A stretch of 64,000 bases of DNA, from the NCBI RefSeq assembly GCF_013376005.1, contig NZ_JABMJK010000008.1, positions 62,001-126,000 of the forward strand, written 5' to 3'. The notes beneath the pieces were generated by a model. That model had not been told where the DNA came from and ran no database searches. It saw only the letters and a list, made by a program, of their open reading frames with translations. This DNA comes from Duganella sp. SG902 (GTDB lineage: Bacteria; Pseudomonadota; Gammaproteobacteria; Burkholderiales; Burkholderiaceae_D). This document shows positions 10,264 through 18,123 of the stretch, piece by piece (the stretch's first letter is position 1; each line of letters starts with the position of its first letter). The position numbers were made by a program, and so were the translations under genes.

Positions 10264-10998
10264 ATGAAAAAGCTGTTACTTGCCGGCGCCTTCGCCGCCC
10301 TGTTTTCCGGCGCGGCGTCGGCCGCGGTCGACAATATCGTATTAGTACATGGAGCGTATGCCGATGGCTCCTGCTGGAATGAAGTGATCGCGCTTCTCCA
10401 AAAGGCAGGGAAGCATGTGACCTCGGTGCAGAATCCATTGACGTCGCTGGCGGACGACGCCGAAGCCACGCGCCGCGTGCTGGCCTTGCAGGATGGCCCG
10501 ACCGTGCTGGTGGGCCATTCGTGGGCCGGCACCGTCATCAGCGAGACCGGCGGCGATCCCAAGGTGAAGGCGCTGGTGTACGTGGCGGCGCGCGCGCCGG
10601 ATGCCGGCGAGGATTACGGCGCGCTGGCGGCCCGTTTCCCGGCGCCGCCGGCCAGCGCGGGCCTGGTCAAGTCGGCCGATGGCTTCGCGCAGCTGAGCGA
10701 GGAGGCGTTTGTGCGCGACTTCGCCGGCGATCTCGATCCGGCCCGCGCGCGGGTGCTGTATGCCGGGCAGGGACGCATTTCGCAAACCCTGTTCGGCAGC
10801 CGCACCACGCAGGCCGCGTGGAAGCTCAAGCCGACCTATTACGCGGTATCGGCCAATGACCGCACGACATCGCCGGATCTGGAGCGCTTCCTGGCCAGGC
10901 GCATGGGCGCCAGGACCATCGAGCTGCAATCGAGCCACGTCTCGATGATCTCGCACGCCCGCGAGATTGCCGACCTTATTTTGGAAGCGGCGAAGTAG
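10264..10998 (+). CDS. Exported alpha/beta hydrolase
   Basis: This is a 244-residue hydrolase with a clear Sec signal peptide (MKKLLLAGAFAALFSGAASA). It then continues with the oxyanion motif LVHGAYADGSCW. The nucleophile elbow GHSWAG gives catalytic Ser86, and a late histidine in SSHVSMISHAREI closes the triad. The small single-domain form resembles the methyl-esterase/EstC-like branch, but the substrate is unknown. The ATG at 10264 is preceded by CACAAGGAA. In-frame codons extending back to 10159 would destroy the signal peptide and are not used. Its 3' end overlaps the convergent YVTN gene by 23 bases. A TATACT hexamer at 10227-10232 is a possible -10 element. Confidence 0.88.
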   Translation: MKKLLLAGAFAALFSGAASAAVDNIVLVHGAYADGSCWNEVIALLQKAGKHVTSVQNPLTSLADDAEATRRVLALQDGPTVLVGHSWAGTVISETGGDPKVKALVYVAARAPDAGEDYGALAARFPAPPASAGLVKSADGFAQLSEEAFVRDFAGDLDPARARVLYAGQGRISQTLFGSRTTQAAWKLKPTYYAVSANDRTTSPDLERFLARRMGARTIELQSSHVSMISHAREIADLILEAAK

Positions 10999-12046
10999 GC
11001 ACGGCGGCGCCGAGGTTGGAACGGTCCTCCGCCGACGGCGCCACGTTGGACAGATAGACCAGCGCTTGCGGCGCCATGCCGCCGGCGACGGTGGCGACGA
11101 TCCGGTTGGTGGCGGTGTCGATGACCTGGATGCCGTCGCCGTTCTCCAGCCCGATGTAGACGCGGGTGTTGTCGTCCGAGGCCCAGGCGCCGTGCGGCAG
11201 GGCGCCGGTGGCGATGGTCGCCAGCAGCTTGGGTTGCTTGCCGGTGCTGTACACCTTGACCAGGTTCTCGCCGCCCACGGTCACATAGGCGCGCACCTCG
11301 CCGCCCACCTTGGCGAACGCCAGGTGGTTGGTAATCAGACCGGTGTCGATGACGCCGGTGACCTCCAGTGTGGCGGTGCTGATGCGCGTGACCTTGCCGA
11401 CGTCCTTGTGCGTCATCCAGATCTCGCTGAAGTCCGGCGTGAATTGCAGGAACGGCGAGAACGGGCTGACTACGTCGATGCGCTTGACGACGGTGTGGGA
11501 GGCGACGTCGATGATGTCCACCACCGGGGTAAAGCTGGACACCACGAATGCCAGCTTGCCGTTCGGATGGAACTGCACCATGCCCGGACCGACGTCGGTC
11601 TGGATGCGCCGCGTCTCCGTGAACGTGAGCGGATCGATGACCGAGATGTAGTCCTGCCCGCGCACCACCACCCAGACTTCCTTGCCATCGGCGGTAAAGA
11701 AACCCTCGTGCGGCGAACGGCCGATGTAGGTCTTGCCTTTGACCTTGTTGGTGGCGGTGTCGATGAAGGTCACCGAGTTGGAGCCGTTGGATATGGCTAT
11801 CAGCGTCTTGTGGTCGGGCGAGAAGCCCAGGCCGTGGACGTTGATCTCACCGCGATACAGCGGCGACAGCACGTCCGGCCGGGCGTTCCCCAGCTTGATC
11901 TGGCCGAGCAGGGTGTTGGTGGCCGGGCTGAAGACGGAGACGGTGTTGGTGTTCTGGTCAGCGGTATAAACGCGGTCCAGCGGCGAAGAGGCGGCGAAAG
12001 CCTGGGCGCACAGCAGCGCGCCCGCGGCAAAGGCGAATGATTTCAT
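10976..12046 (-). CDS. YVTN-family beta-propeller protein, periplasmic
   Basis: This is a 356-residue exported protein: signal peptide MKSFAFAAGALLCAQAFA, followed by about seven repeats of a beta-propeller blade. The blades carry variants of VYTADQNTNTVSVFSPATN, LIAISNGSNSVTFIDTATN and VYIGLENGDGIQVIDTATN. This is the YVTN/YNCE type. Such propellers act as binding scaffolds rather than enzymes. The start codon shares ATGA with the stop of the DUF305 gene, so the two are translationally coupled. The operon order is CzcE-like, DUF305, YVTN, next to a metal-type two-component system. A periplasmic metal-stress role is therefore inferred from context, not shown by the sequence itself. Confidence 0.87.
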   Translation of the reverse strand: MKSFAFAAGALLCAQAFAASSPLDRVYTADQNTNTVSVFSPATNTLLGQIKLGNARPDVLSPLYRGEINVHGLGFSPDHKTLIAISNGSNSVTFIDTATNKVKGKTYIGRSPHEGFFTADGKEVWVVVRGQDYISVIDPLTFTETRRIQTDVGPGMVQFHPNGKLAFVVSSFTPVVDIIDVASHTVVKRIDVVSPFSPFLQFTPDFSEIWMTHKDVGKVTRISTATLEVTGVIDTGLITNHLAFAKVGGEVRAYVTVGGENLVKVYSTGKQPKLLATIATGALPHGAWASDDNTRVYIGLENGDGIQVIDTATNRIVATVAGGMAPQALVYLSNVAPSAEDRSNLGAAVPTSPLPK

Positions 12047-12447
12047 TTGGTGGGTTCCTTGTGGTTTTGCAGCCAGGCCTGCATGACTTTGATCTCGATC
12101 TGCTGCTCGGCGATGATGCCCAGCGCCAGATTGCGGATTTCCGGGTCCTGGGTGGATAGCAGCACGGCTTTAGCCATATCGACGGCGCCCTGGTGATGGG
12201 GCATCATCATGGTGACGAAGTCGTGATCGGGATTGCCGTTCATGGGCGCCTGGCGCATGCCGGCGTCCATCACGTTCATGGCGTCGTCCATCAGGGCGCT
12301 GAACGGCTTGGCGCTGCTGGCGACGAAGGTGGGCGGTGTGGCGGGCGCGGAGTCCGCGCCGCCGTGGTGGTGCTGGTGTTCCTGCGCGTGTGCGCCTGCC
12401 GCGATCAGCGGCAGGACGGCGAGGCAGGCAGCGATGGCGGCCCGCAC
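12043..12447 (-). CDS. DUF305-family periplasmic protein
   Basis: This is an exported DUF305 protein of about 134 residues. The GTG at 12447 gives a proper signal peptide (MRAAIAACLAVLPLIAAGAHAQ). A longer in-frame reading up to 12564 only overlaps the upstream gene and has no exported N-terminus. The mature protein starts with a His cluster (EHQHHHGG) and carries the family signature HDFVTMMMPHHQGAVDMAKAVL (in part), rich in His and Met. Members often sit in copper loci, and the His/Met content suits copper binding. It begins 4 bases after the CzcE-like stop and overlaps the YVTN gene by 4 bases. Confidence 0.85.
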   Translation of the reverse strand: MRAAIAACLAVLPLIAAGAHAQEHQHHHGGADSAPATPPTFVASSAKPFSALMDDAMNVMDAGMRQAPMNGNPDHDFVTMMMPHHQGAVDMAKAVLLSTQDPEIRNLALGIIAEQQIEIKVMQAWLQNHKEPTK

Positions 12448-12451
12448 CGGA

Positions 12452-12778
12452 TCAGCCCCGGTACAGCGGGTTGCTGGCGACGTACACCGTGACCATGCCG
12501 GCGTTGATGCCTGCCGGGGCGATTTTTGCCAGGTCGAAGGCCTGTTCGCTGTGCAGCGTGTCAAAATGCCAGGTGAAGGATTTGCCGTCGATCTCGAAGG
12601 TGACGGTGTCGCCGTTGTCGACGTTGACCCATTTGGTGTCGGCCTTGATGACGATGTGGCGGTCGGCGTTGGCGGGTGCCGCCGCCATGCCGAATTGCGG
12701 ATTCGGATTGACCGAGGCGTGGGCGGCGCCGGCGGCCAGGGTTGCGGCGATGATGGTGATGCGCAGTGCTTTGAACAT
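12452..12778 (-). CDS. CzcE-family periplasmic metal-binding protein
   Basis: This is a 108-residue small exported protein. The ATG at 12778 follows AAAGGAAGC. The signal peptide is about residues 1-21 (MFKALRITIIAATLAAGAAHA). The mature part has the CzcE-like core HIVIKADTKWVNVDNGDTVTF, then SFTWHFDTL and the C-terminal VTVYVASNPLYRG. CzcE proteins are periplasmic dimers that bind copper. This is the first gene of the minus-strand trio and is divergent from the response regulator at 12906, with a CusR-like palindrome in the 127-base gap. The family call rests on recognised motifs only; no alignment was run. Confidence 0.78.
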   Translation of the reverse strand: MFKALRITIIAATLAAGAAHASVNPNPQFGMAAAPANADRHIVIKADTKWVNVDNGDTVTFEIDGKSFTWHFDTLHSEQAFDLAKIAPAGINAGMVTVYVASNPLYRG

Positions 12779-12850
12779 GATGCTTCCTTTCGTGGTGGAG
12801 TGAAGATGTGGCCAGTCTAAGGAGCGGGCACTGACAGGAAGATGACGCCC

Positions 12851-12868
12851 AAATGACAGATTTGTAAT
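12851..12868. promoter_or_regulatory. Candidate CusR/CopR-type operator
   Basis: The sequence AAATGACAGATTTGTAAT is an imperfect inverted repeat. Compared with the published copper-responsive box AATGACAA-NN-TTGTCATT, it keeps TGACA, the two-base gap and TTGT, with changes in the outer part of the right arm and one inner base. It lies between the czcE-like gene and the OmpR-type regulator gene, 37 bases before the regulator's ATG. It could therefore control both directions. This is a motif match by eye; binding is inferred. Confidence 0.55.
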
Positions 12869-12905
12869 CCCGGCGGCACGGCAAAAAGCCGACAATGAAC
12901 ACATC

Positions 12906-13577
12906 ATGAAAATACTGATTGTTGAAGACGAACCGAAAGCAGGCGACTATCTGGTCAAAGGCCTGCAGGAATCCGGCTACGTGGCGGACCTGGCGCGCAA
13001 TGGCGTCGACGGCCTGGCGCTGGCGCAGGAACACGACTATGACCTGATCGTGCTGGACGTGATGCTGCCGCAAATGGACGGCTGGACCGTGCTGGCGCGC
13101 CTGCGCGAGCGCAAGGAAACCCCGGTGCTGTTCCTGACCGCGCGCGACGACGTGGCCGACCGCGTCAAGGGCCTGGAGCTGGGCGCCGACGATTACCTGG
13201 TCAAGCCGTTCGCCTTCGCCGAGTTGCTGGCGCGGGTCAAGACGCTGCTGCGGCGCGGCCCGGTGCGCGAGGCCGACATCATCCGCGTGGCCGACCTGGA
13301 AATCGACGTGCTGCGCCGGCGCGTCACGCGCGGCGCCGACCGCATCGACCTCACCGCCAAGGAATTCGCGCTGCTGCACCTGCTGGCCAAGCGCCAGGGC
13401 GAGGTTCTGTCGCGCACCCAGATCGCCTCCATGGTGTGGGACATGAATTTCGATTCCGACACCAATGTGGTGGACGTGGCGATCCGCCGCCTGCGCGCCA
13501 AGGTGGACGACCCCTATTCCCTGAAACTGGTGCAGACGGTGCGCGGCATGGGCTATCTGCTGGAGCCACGGCCGTGA
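12906..13577 (+). CDS. Heavy-metal response regulator, OmpR/CusR type
   Basis: This 223-residue regulator has an N-terminal receiver domain. The acidic pocket is EDE (residues 7-9), the phospho-acceptor is Asp51 in LIVLDVMLP, and the conserved lysine sits in [10 protein letters not shown]-terminal winged-helix DNA-binding domain follows, ending in [26 protein letters not shown] (in part). The opening [20 protein letters not shown] is the heavy-metal type (CusR, CopR, IrlR, CzcR). The kinase gene begins inside its stop codon (GTGA). The divergent czcE-like/DUF305/YVTN operon is the likely target. Copper is the best guess for the inducer; silver, zinc or cadmium are possible. Confidence 0.92.
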   Translation: MKILIVEDEPKAGDYLVKGLQESGYVADLARNGVDGLALAQEHDYDLIVLDVMLPQMDGWTVLARLRERKETPVLFLTARDDVADRVKGLELGADDYLVKPFAFAELLARVKTLLRRGPVREADIIRVADLEIDVLRRRVTRGADRIDLTAKEFALLHLLAKRQGEVLSRTQIASMVWDMNFDSDTNVVDVAIRRLRAKVDDPYSLKLVQTVRGMGYLLEPRP

Positions 13578-14965
13578 GCTGGCGGCGCGGCCGGCCGCTG
13601 TCGCTGACGCTGCGTGTGGCGCTGCTGCTGGCGGCCGTGAGCGTGGCCAGTTTCCTGGCGGTCGGTGCCTATCTGTATCACACGCTGCAACGGCAGATGA
13701 GCAGCCGCGACGACGTGGAGCTGATCGTCAAGGCCGACCAGGTGCGCCACCTGATCGCCGGCATGCCTTCGGCGGAAGCGGTACGCCGTGAGGCGCATGC
13801 GTTGAAGGATACGCTGTACGGCCATAACGATTTCATGTTGCGGGTGAACGCGGCCGATGGCAAGCCGCTGCTGCAAACCGCGGTGACCTCGCGCCCCTTG
13901 CCGCAAGTGGACAGCGTGCCGGCCCAGCGCGCGCTGACGCTGGACGACATTCACGACTGGCAGCCGGCCAGCGGCGTCGGCCGCATGGTGCGCGCCACCG
14001 GCCAGGCCGGCGCCGATCCGGTACAGGTCACGCTGGCGCGCGAGCGCTCCGACCGGCTGCAGGTGTTGCGCGTCTACGCCGGCGACCTGTTGCTGGCGCT
14101 GGGCGGCGGCGCGCTGCTGGCGACGCTGCTGGGTTATGTGATCGTTCATCGCAGCATGCGGCAATTGCGTTCGGTGGTGGCCAAGGCCAACGACATCAGC
14201 ACCAGCCGCATGAACACCCGGCTGTCGGTGCAGGATGCGCCGGTGGAGCTGCGTGAGCTGGGCGCGGCCTTCAACGCCATGCTGAACCGGCTGGAGGACG
14301 GCGTGCAGCGCCTGTCCGGCTTCGCCGCCGATCTGGCGCACGACATGCGCACGCCGCTCAATACGCTGATGATGGAGACGCAGGTGGCGCTGTCGCGCGC
14401 GCGCACGGTGGAGGAATACCAGGCGCTGCTGGCCTCCAACTTCGAGGAATACGAGCGGCTGTCGCGCATGATCGACAACACGCTGTTCCTGGCCAGGGTC
14501 GACAATGCCCAGCTGGCGCTGAAGCGCGAACCGCTGGACCTGCAGGCCGAGCTGCAGCGCATCCACGATTATTTCGAGTTCCTGGCCGACGATGCCGGCG
14601 TGCGCCTGGGCGTGGAGGCCGAGCCGCTGCGGGCCAGCATCGATCCGGTGCTGCTGCAGCGCGCCGTCAGCAACCTGATGGCGAACGCCCTGGCGCACAC
14701 GCCGGCCGGCGGCGCGGTCACGCTGTCGGCGCGCCAAGGGGAGGAGGGCGTCGAGATTGCCGTGGCCAACAGCGGCCCCGGCATCGATCCGGCGCACCTG
14801 CCGCATATCTTCGACCGCTACTACCGCGCCGACCAGGCCCGCTCCGCCGGCGCCGGGCTCGGGCTGTCCATCGTGCGCGCCATCATGGAGTTGCATGGAG
14901 GTAACATCTCCGTGGCCAGCCAGCCGGGCTTGACGACTTTTTCGCTACGCTTCAAAAAAATTTGA
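13574..14965 (+). CDS. Heavy-metal sensor histidine kinase, CusS type
   Basis: This is a 463-residue membrane kinase. The start is the GTG at 13574, overlapping the regulator stop as GTGA; the open frame upstream of it lies inside the regulator gene. Two membrane segments (about residues 8-30 and 160-185) flank a periplasmic sensor of roughly 130 residues. HAMP follows, then a dimerisation helix with phospho-acceptor His256 ([10 protein letters not shown]). The ATPase domain has the N-box [11 protein letters not shown] and the G-box [10 protein letters not shown] 76-base gap separates it from the VOC gene, which has its own promoter. The partner is the regulator at 12906. Confidence 0.92.
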   Translation: MSWRRGRPLSLTLRVALLLAAVSVASFLAVGAYLYHTLQRQMSSRDDVELIVKADQVRHLIAGMPSAEAVRREAHALKDTLYGHNDFMLRVNAADGKPLLQTAVTSRPLPQVDSVPAQRALTLDDIHDWQPASGVGRMVRATGQAGADPVQVTLARERSDRLQVLRVYAGDLLLALGGGALLATLLGYVIVHRSMRQLRSVVAKANDISTSRMNTRLSVQDAPVELRELGAAFNAMLNRLEDGVQRLSGFAADLAHDMRTPLNTLMMETQVALSRARTVEEYQALLASNFEEYERLSRMIDNTLFLARVDNAQLALKREPLDLQAELQRIHDYFEFLADDAGVRLGVEAEPLRASIDPVLLQRAVSNLMANALAHTPAGGAVTLSARQGEEGVEIAVANSGPGIDPAHLPHIFDRYYRADQARSAGAGLGLSIVRAIMELHGGNISVASQPGLTTFSLRFKKI

Positions 14966-14972
14966 AAAACCG

Positions 14973-14999
14973 TGTCGATTTCTGAGGTGCTGCTTCGTC
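14973..14999 (+). promoter_or_regulatory. Candidate ECF42-type promoter
   Basis: TGTCGA (14973-14978), a 17-base spacer and CGTC (14996-14999) match the promoter signature reported for ECF42 sigma factors: TGTCGA at -35 and CG(A/T)C at -10. It is 43 bases ahead of the VOC gene that opens the cluster ending with an ECF42-type sigma gene, so autoregulation is implied. An imperfect inverted repeat, CGTAGGT...ACCTACG, follows in the leader. The match is exact in both elements, but no transcript is known. Confidence 0.62.
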
Positions 15000-15041
15000 G
15001 TAGGTATAGAGTTACCTGTTCAACCTACGAAGGAGACCATC

Positions 15042-15497
15042 ATGGACAATCAATTGCACACCGTCACTCCCCACCTGGTATGCGAAGGCGCCGCCGACGC
15101 CATCGAGTTCTACAAAAAAGCCTTTAACGCGGTCGAAATCATGCGCATGCCGGGTGAAAACGGCCGCCTGATGCATGCCGCCATCAAGATCGGCGATTCC
15201 ACCATCATGCTGGCCGACGACTTCCCGCAGTACGGCGGCCTGGGGCCGAAGGCGCTGAAGGGCAGCCCGGTCACGCTGCACCTGTCATCGCCGGACGTGG
15301 ACGCGGCCTTCAAGCAGGCGGTGGACGCCGGCGCCACCGTGCGCATGCCACCGGCCGACATGTTCTGGGGCGACCGCTACGGCCAGGTGACCGATCCGTT
15401 CGGGCATCACTGGTCGATCGCCACCCACATCAAGGACATGACGCCGGAAGAAATGATGGCCGCCATGAAGGAACAGATGCCCAGCGATTGCCAATAA
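15042..15497 (+). CDS. VOC-family protein (PhnB/glyoxalase-like)
   Basis: This 151-residue protein is of the vicinal-oxygen-chelate fold, with the pattern of PhnB-like proteins. The N-terminus is TVTPHLVCEGAADAIEFYKKAF, followed by IKIGDSTIMLADDFP, and the C-terminal half contains MFWGDRYGQVTDPFGHHWSIATH (shown in part). These proteins bind metals or small molecules; a reaction cannot be named. It is the first gene of a four-gene run with two YCII proteins and a sigma factor, spaced by 10, 37 and -11 bases. The ATG follows GAAGGAG. The grouping of VOC, DGPF and sigma-factor genes recurs in many bacteria. Confidence 0.88.
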   Translation: MDNQLHTVTPHLVCEGAADAIEFYKKAFNAVEIMRMPGENGRLMHAAIKIGDSTIMLADDFPQYGGLGPKALKGSPVTLHLSSPDVDAAFKQAVDAGATVRMPPADMFWGDRYGQVTDPFGHHWSIATHIKDMTPEEMMAAMKEQMPSDCQ

Positions 15498-15507
15498 GGA
15501 GAATCCC

Positions 15508-15921
15508 ATGCGATTCATGGTCATTGTGAAAGCCACCGCCGACTCCGAGGCCGGCAAGATGCCCAGCACGGAGTTGCTGACGGCTATGGGCAAGTTCAAC
15601 GAGGAACTGGTCAACGCCGGCGTGCTGCTGGCCGGCGAGGGCCTGCATCCCAGTTCCCGGGGGGCGCGCATCCGCTACGACGGCGCCAGCCGCACCGTGA
15701 TCGACGGTCCGTTCGCCGAGACCAAGGAGTTGATCGCCGGCTTCTGGCTGATCCAGGTGAAGTCGAAGGAGGAGGCCATCGAGTGGATGAAGCGTTGCCC
15801 GAATCCGTTCGACACGCCGTCGGAAATCGAAATCCGCCAGGTGTTCGAGCTGAGCGACTTCGGCGACGCCGTCACGCCGGAACTGGCGGCGCAGGAGGAG
15901 TCCCTGCGGGCCCGCTTGTGA
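15508..15921 (+). CDS. YCII-related (DGPF) protein
   Basis: This 137-residue protein has a YCII-related ferredoxin-like domain. The sequence MRFMVIVKATADSEAG opens the first strand, and VIDGPFAETKELIAGFWLIQVKSKEEAIEW carries the DGPF signature (DGPF at residues 70-73 approximately). DGPF proteins are the standard genomic partners of ECF42 sigma factors; their biochemical role is unknown. AAGGAG lies just upstream of the ATG. It follows the VOC gene by 10 bases and precedes a larger two-domain YCII gene by 37. Confidence 0.9.
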   Translation: MRFMVIVKATADSEAGKMPSTELLTAMGKFNEELVNAGVLLAGEGLHPSSRGARIRYDGASRTVIDGPFAETKELIAGFWLIQVKSKEEAIEWMKRCPNPFDTPSEIEIRQVFELSDFGDAVTPELAAQEESLRARL

Positions 15922-15958
15922 TACCTTATCGGCTGAGACCAGTCTGGAGCACGATGTA

Positions 15959-16771
15959 ATGGAATTCATGGTACTGCGCCGCGCCAATCAGAGCACGGAA
16001 CGAGGCATACAACCCCCGGCGCTGGAGCCGGGCACCTTCCTGCGCCCCAGCGCGCAGGCGGTGCGGCTGCTGCGCCGCGACGGCGAATGGAGCGAGGTGC
16101 GCGGCCCGTTCCCGCCCAAGGAGCTGGTGGCCGGCTTCGTGCTGCTGGAGGCCGAGTCGCGCGCCGACATCATCGAGCAGGTGCGCTGGTGGCCCCTGTT
16201 CGACAGCGGCGCGGTCTATGAAATCCGCGACGCGGGCTGCCCCGGCAATTGCGTCGGCTTCGACGAGCGCGGCACGGCCGCCGGCACCATCCCGCGGCGC
16301 AAGGAGGAATTGACGCGCTACGTGGTGTTCCTGCGCTCGGACGCCGACAGCGAGGCGGACGCGGTGCCGCCGCCGGAAGTGATCGACGTCATGAACGCCA
16401 CCAACGAGCAGGGCGTGCAACAGGGCGTGCTGCTGGCCGGCGAGGGCCTGAAGGGCACGGCCAACGCGGCGCGCGTGCATTACGCCAACTCCAGGACCAC
16501 GGTGGTGGACGGCCCGTTCACCGAGGTGAAGGAACTGATCGCCGGCTACTGGATGCTGCAGGCGGCCTCGATGGAGGAGGCGATCGCCTGGGCCAAGTCC
16601 TATCCCTATCCGCAGCCGGGCGACATCACGCTGGAGGTGCGCGAGGCGTGCGAGCGCGTGTCGCACACCGAGTTCACGCCGGAGATGGTGGCGGCCGAGG
16701 CGCGCATGCGCGCCGAACTGCTGGAAGCCGGCTTGCGCAACGCCTTCAGCAAAGCGGCCCGTGGCGGCTGA
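15959..16771 (+). CDS. Two-domain YCII-related (DGPF) protein
   Basis: This 270-residue protein holds two YCII-like units in tandem. The second unit (about residues 118-245) is canonical: RYVVFLRSDADSEAD, VLLAGEGLKGTANAARV and VVDGPFTEVKELIAGYWMLQ. The first unit (about 1-100) is degenerate: it keeps RGPFPPKELVAGFVLLEAES but has lost the Asp of DGPF and part of the N-terminal half. This looks like duplication followed by decay or specialisation of one half. The ATG at 15959 has GGAG about nine bases upstream. Its 3' end overlaps the sigma-factor gene by 11 bases, so the two are probably coupled. The function of DGPF proteins is not known. Confidence 0.87.
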   Translation: MEFMVLRRANQSTERGIQPPALEPGTFLRPSAQAVRLLRRDGEWSEVRGPFPPKELVAGFVLLEAESRADIIEQVRWWPLFDSGAVYEIRDAGCPGNCVGFDERGTAAGTIPRRKEELTRYVVFLRSDADSEADAVPPPEVIDVMNATNEQGVQQGVLLAGEGLKGTANAARVHYANSRTTVVDGPFTEVKELIAGYWMLQAASMEEAIAWAKSYPYPQPGDITLEVREACERVSHTEFTPEMVAAEARMRAELLEAGLRNAFSKAARGG

Positions 16772-18059
16772 GGTCCACAAAATCGTCGAGGCGGTGTGGC
16801 GGATGGAGTCCGCCAGGATCATCGCCGTGCTGGCGCGCATGTTGCGCGACGTCGGCCAGGCCGAGGAACTGGCGCAGGACGCGCTGGTGCAGGCGCTGGA
16901 GCGCTGGCCCGAGACCGGCGTGCCGGAGCAGCCGGCCGCCTGGCTCACCACGGTGGCAAAGAACCGCGCGCTCGACGCGCTGCGCCACCGCCAGATGCAC
17001 GCCGAGAAGGAGGCGGCGATCAGCTACGAGATCGACAACCAGCTGCGGGACGCCGCGCCCGACCTGGAGGCCGAGGTGGCCAACGCGCTGGAAAACGACA
17101 TCGGCGACGACCTGCTGCGGCTGGTGTTCGTGGCCTGCCACCCGGTGCTGCCCACCGATGGCCGCGTCGCGCTGACCCTGCGCATGCTGGGCGGCCTGAG
17201 CACCGATGAAATCGCCCGCGCCTTCCTGGTGCCGGAGAAAACCGTGGCGCAGCGCATCGTGCGCGCCAAGCGCACGCTGGCGGAGGCCAAGGTGCCGTTC
17301 GAGGCGCCGCGCGCACACGAGCTGGGCGAGCGGCTGGCCTCGGTGCTGCAAGTGATCTATCTGGTTTACAACGAGGGCTATTCGGCCAGCGCCGGCGCCG
17401 ACTGGATGCGGCCGGCCCTGTGCGAGGAAGCGCTGCGGCTGGGGCGCATCCTGGCCGGGCTGCAGCCGAATGAACCGGAGGTGCATGGGCTGGTGGCGCT
17501 GATGGAAATCCAGTCCTCGCGCGCCCGGGCCCGCGTCGGGCCGAAGGGCGAGCCCATCCTGCTGCTGGAGCAGGACCGCACGCGCTGGGACCAGTTGCTG
17601 ATACGGCGGGGGCTGGCCGCGCTGGCGCGCGCCGAGCAAACCTCGCGCGGCTTCGGCCCCTACGCGCTGCAGGCCGCCATCGCCGCCTGTCATGCGCGCG
17701 CGCGCCGCGCGGAGGACACCGACTGGCAGCGCATCGCCGCGCTGTACGACGCGTTGTCGCAACTGTCGCCGTCACCGATAGTGGAATTGAACCGCGCCGT
17801 GGCGCTGTCCATGGCCTACGGCCCGCAGGCGGGGCTGGAAGTGGTGGATGGGTTGCTGGCGGCGCCGGCCCTGAAGAACTACCATCTGCTGCCCAGCGTG
17901 CGCGGCGACCTGCTCGCCAAGCTGGGCCGCAACGACGAAGCGCGCGTCGAATTCCAGCGCGCCGCCGAACTGACGCACAACGAACGCGAACGCCAGCTGC
18001 TGCTGGCGCGCGCCCACTCCGGGGTCAGGTCCTCCATTTCTACACGGCCCCAGCCGTAG
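16761..18059 (+). CDS. ECF42-type RNA polymerase sigma factor
   Basis: This is a 432-residue sigma factor. Region 2 includes GQAEELAQDALVQALERWP and WLTTVAKNRALDALRH. Region 4 has LGGLSTDEIARAFLVPEKTVAQRIVRAKRTL (in part). A long C-terminal helical, TPR-like extension (about residues 200-420) is the mark of the ECF42 group, which replaces an anti-sigma factor with this domain. The start is the GTG at 16761, inside the preceding YCII gene. The last 13 codons and the TAG stop are supplied by the left arm of a hairpin element (18018-18107), so the C-terminus SGVRSSISTRPQP is not native to the family. The cluster promoter at 14973 fits this sigma class. Confidence 0.9.
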   Translation: MAAEVHKIVEAVWRMESARIIAVLARMLRDVGQAEELAQDALVQALERWPETGVPEQPAAWLTTVAKNRALDALRHRQMHAEKEAAISYEIDNQLRDAAPDLEAEVANALENDIGDDLLRLVFVACHPVLPTDGRVALTLRMLGGLSTDEIARAFLVPEKTVAQRIVRAKRTLAEAKVPFEAPRAHELGERLASVLQVIYLVYNEGYSASAGADWMRPALCEEALRLGRILAGLQPNEPEVHGLVALMEIQSSRARARVGPKGEPILLLEQDRTRWDQLLIRRGLAALARAEQTSRGFGPYALQAAIAACHARARRAEDTDWQRIAALYDALSQLSPSPIVELNRAVALSMAYGPQAGLEVVDGLLAAPALKNYHLLPSVRGDLLAKLGRNDEARVEFQRAAELTHNERERQLLLARAHSGVRSSISTRPQP

Positions 18060-18107
18060 CTCTTGCTACGGCTGGGGCCGTGTAGAAATGGAGGACCTGA
18101 CCCCGGA
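18018..18107. repeat. Long perfect inverted-repeat element, copy 1
   Basis: Two 43-base arms (18018-18060 and 18065-18107) pair perfectly around a TCTT loop. The outer part begins CCGGGGTCAGGTCCTCC and is shared with a second copy at 30291. The element lies at the junction of two convergent genes and encodes the last 13 residues and stop of the sigma factor. No U-run follows, so it is not a typical intrinsic terminator. Size and form suit a REP/MITE-like element moved by an enzyme encoded elsewhere. It may still end transcription from both sides. Confidence 0.9.
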
Positions 18108-18123
18108 TGGGACGCCGGAGGAT

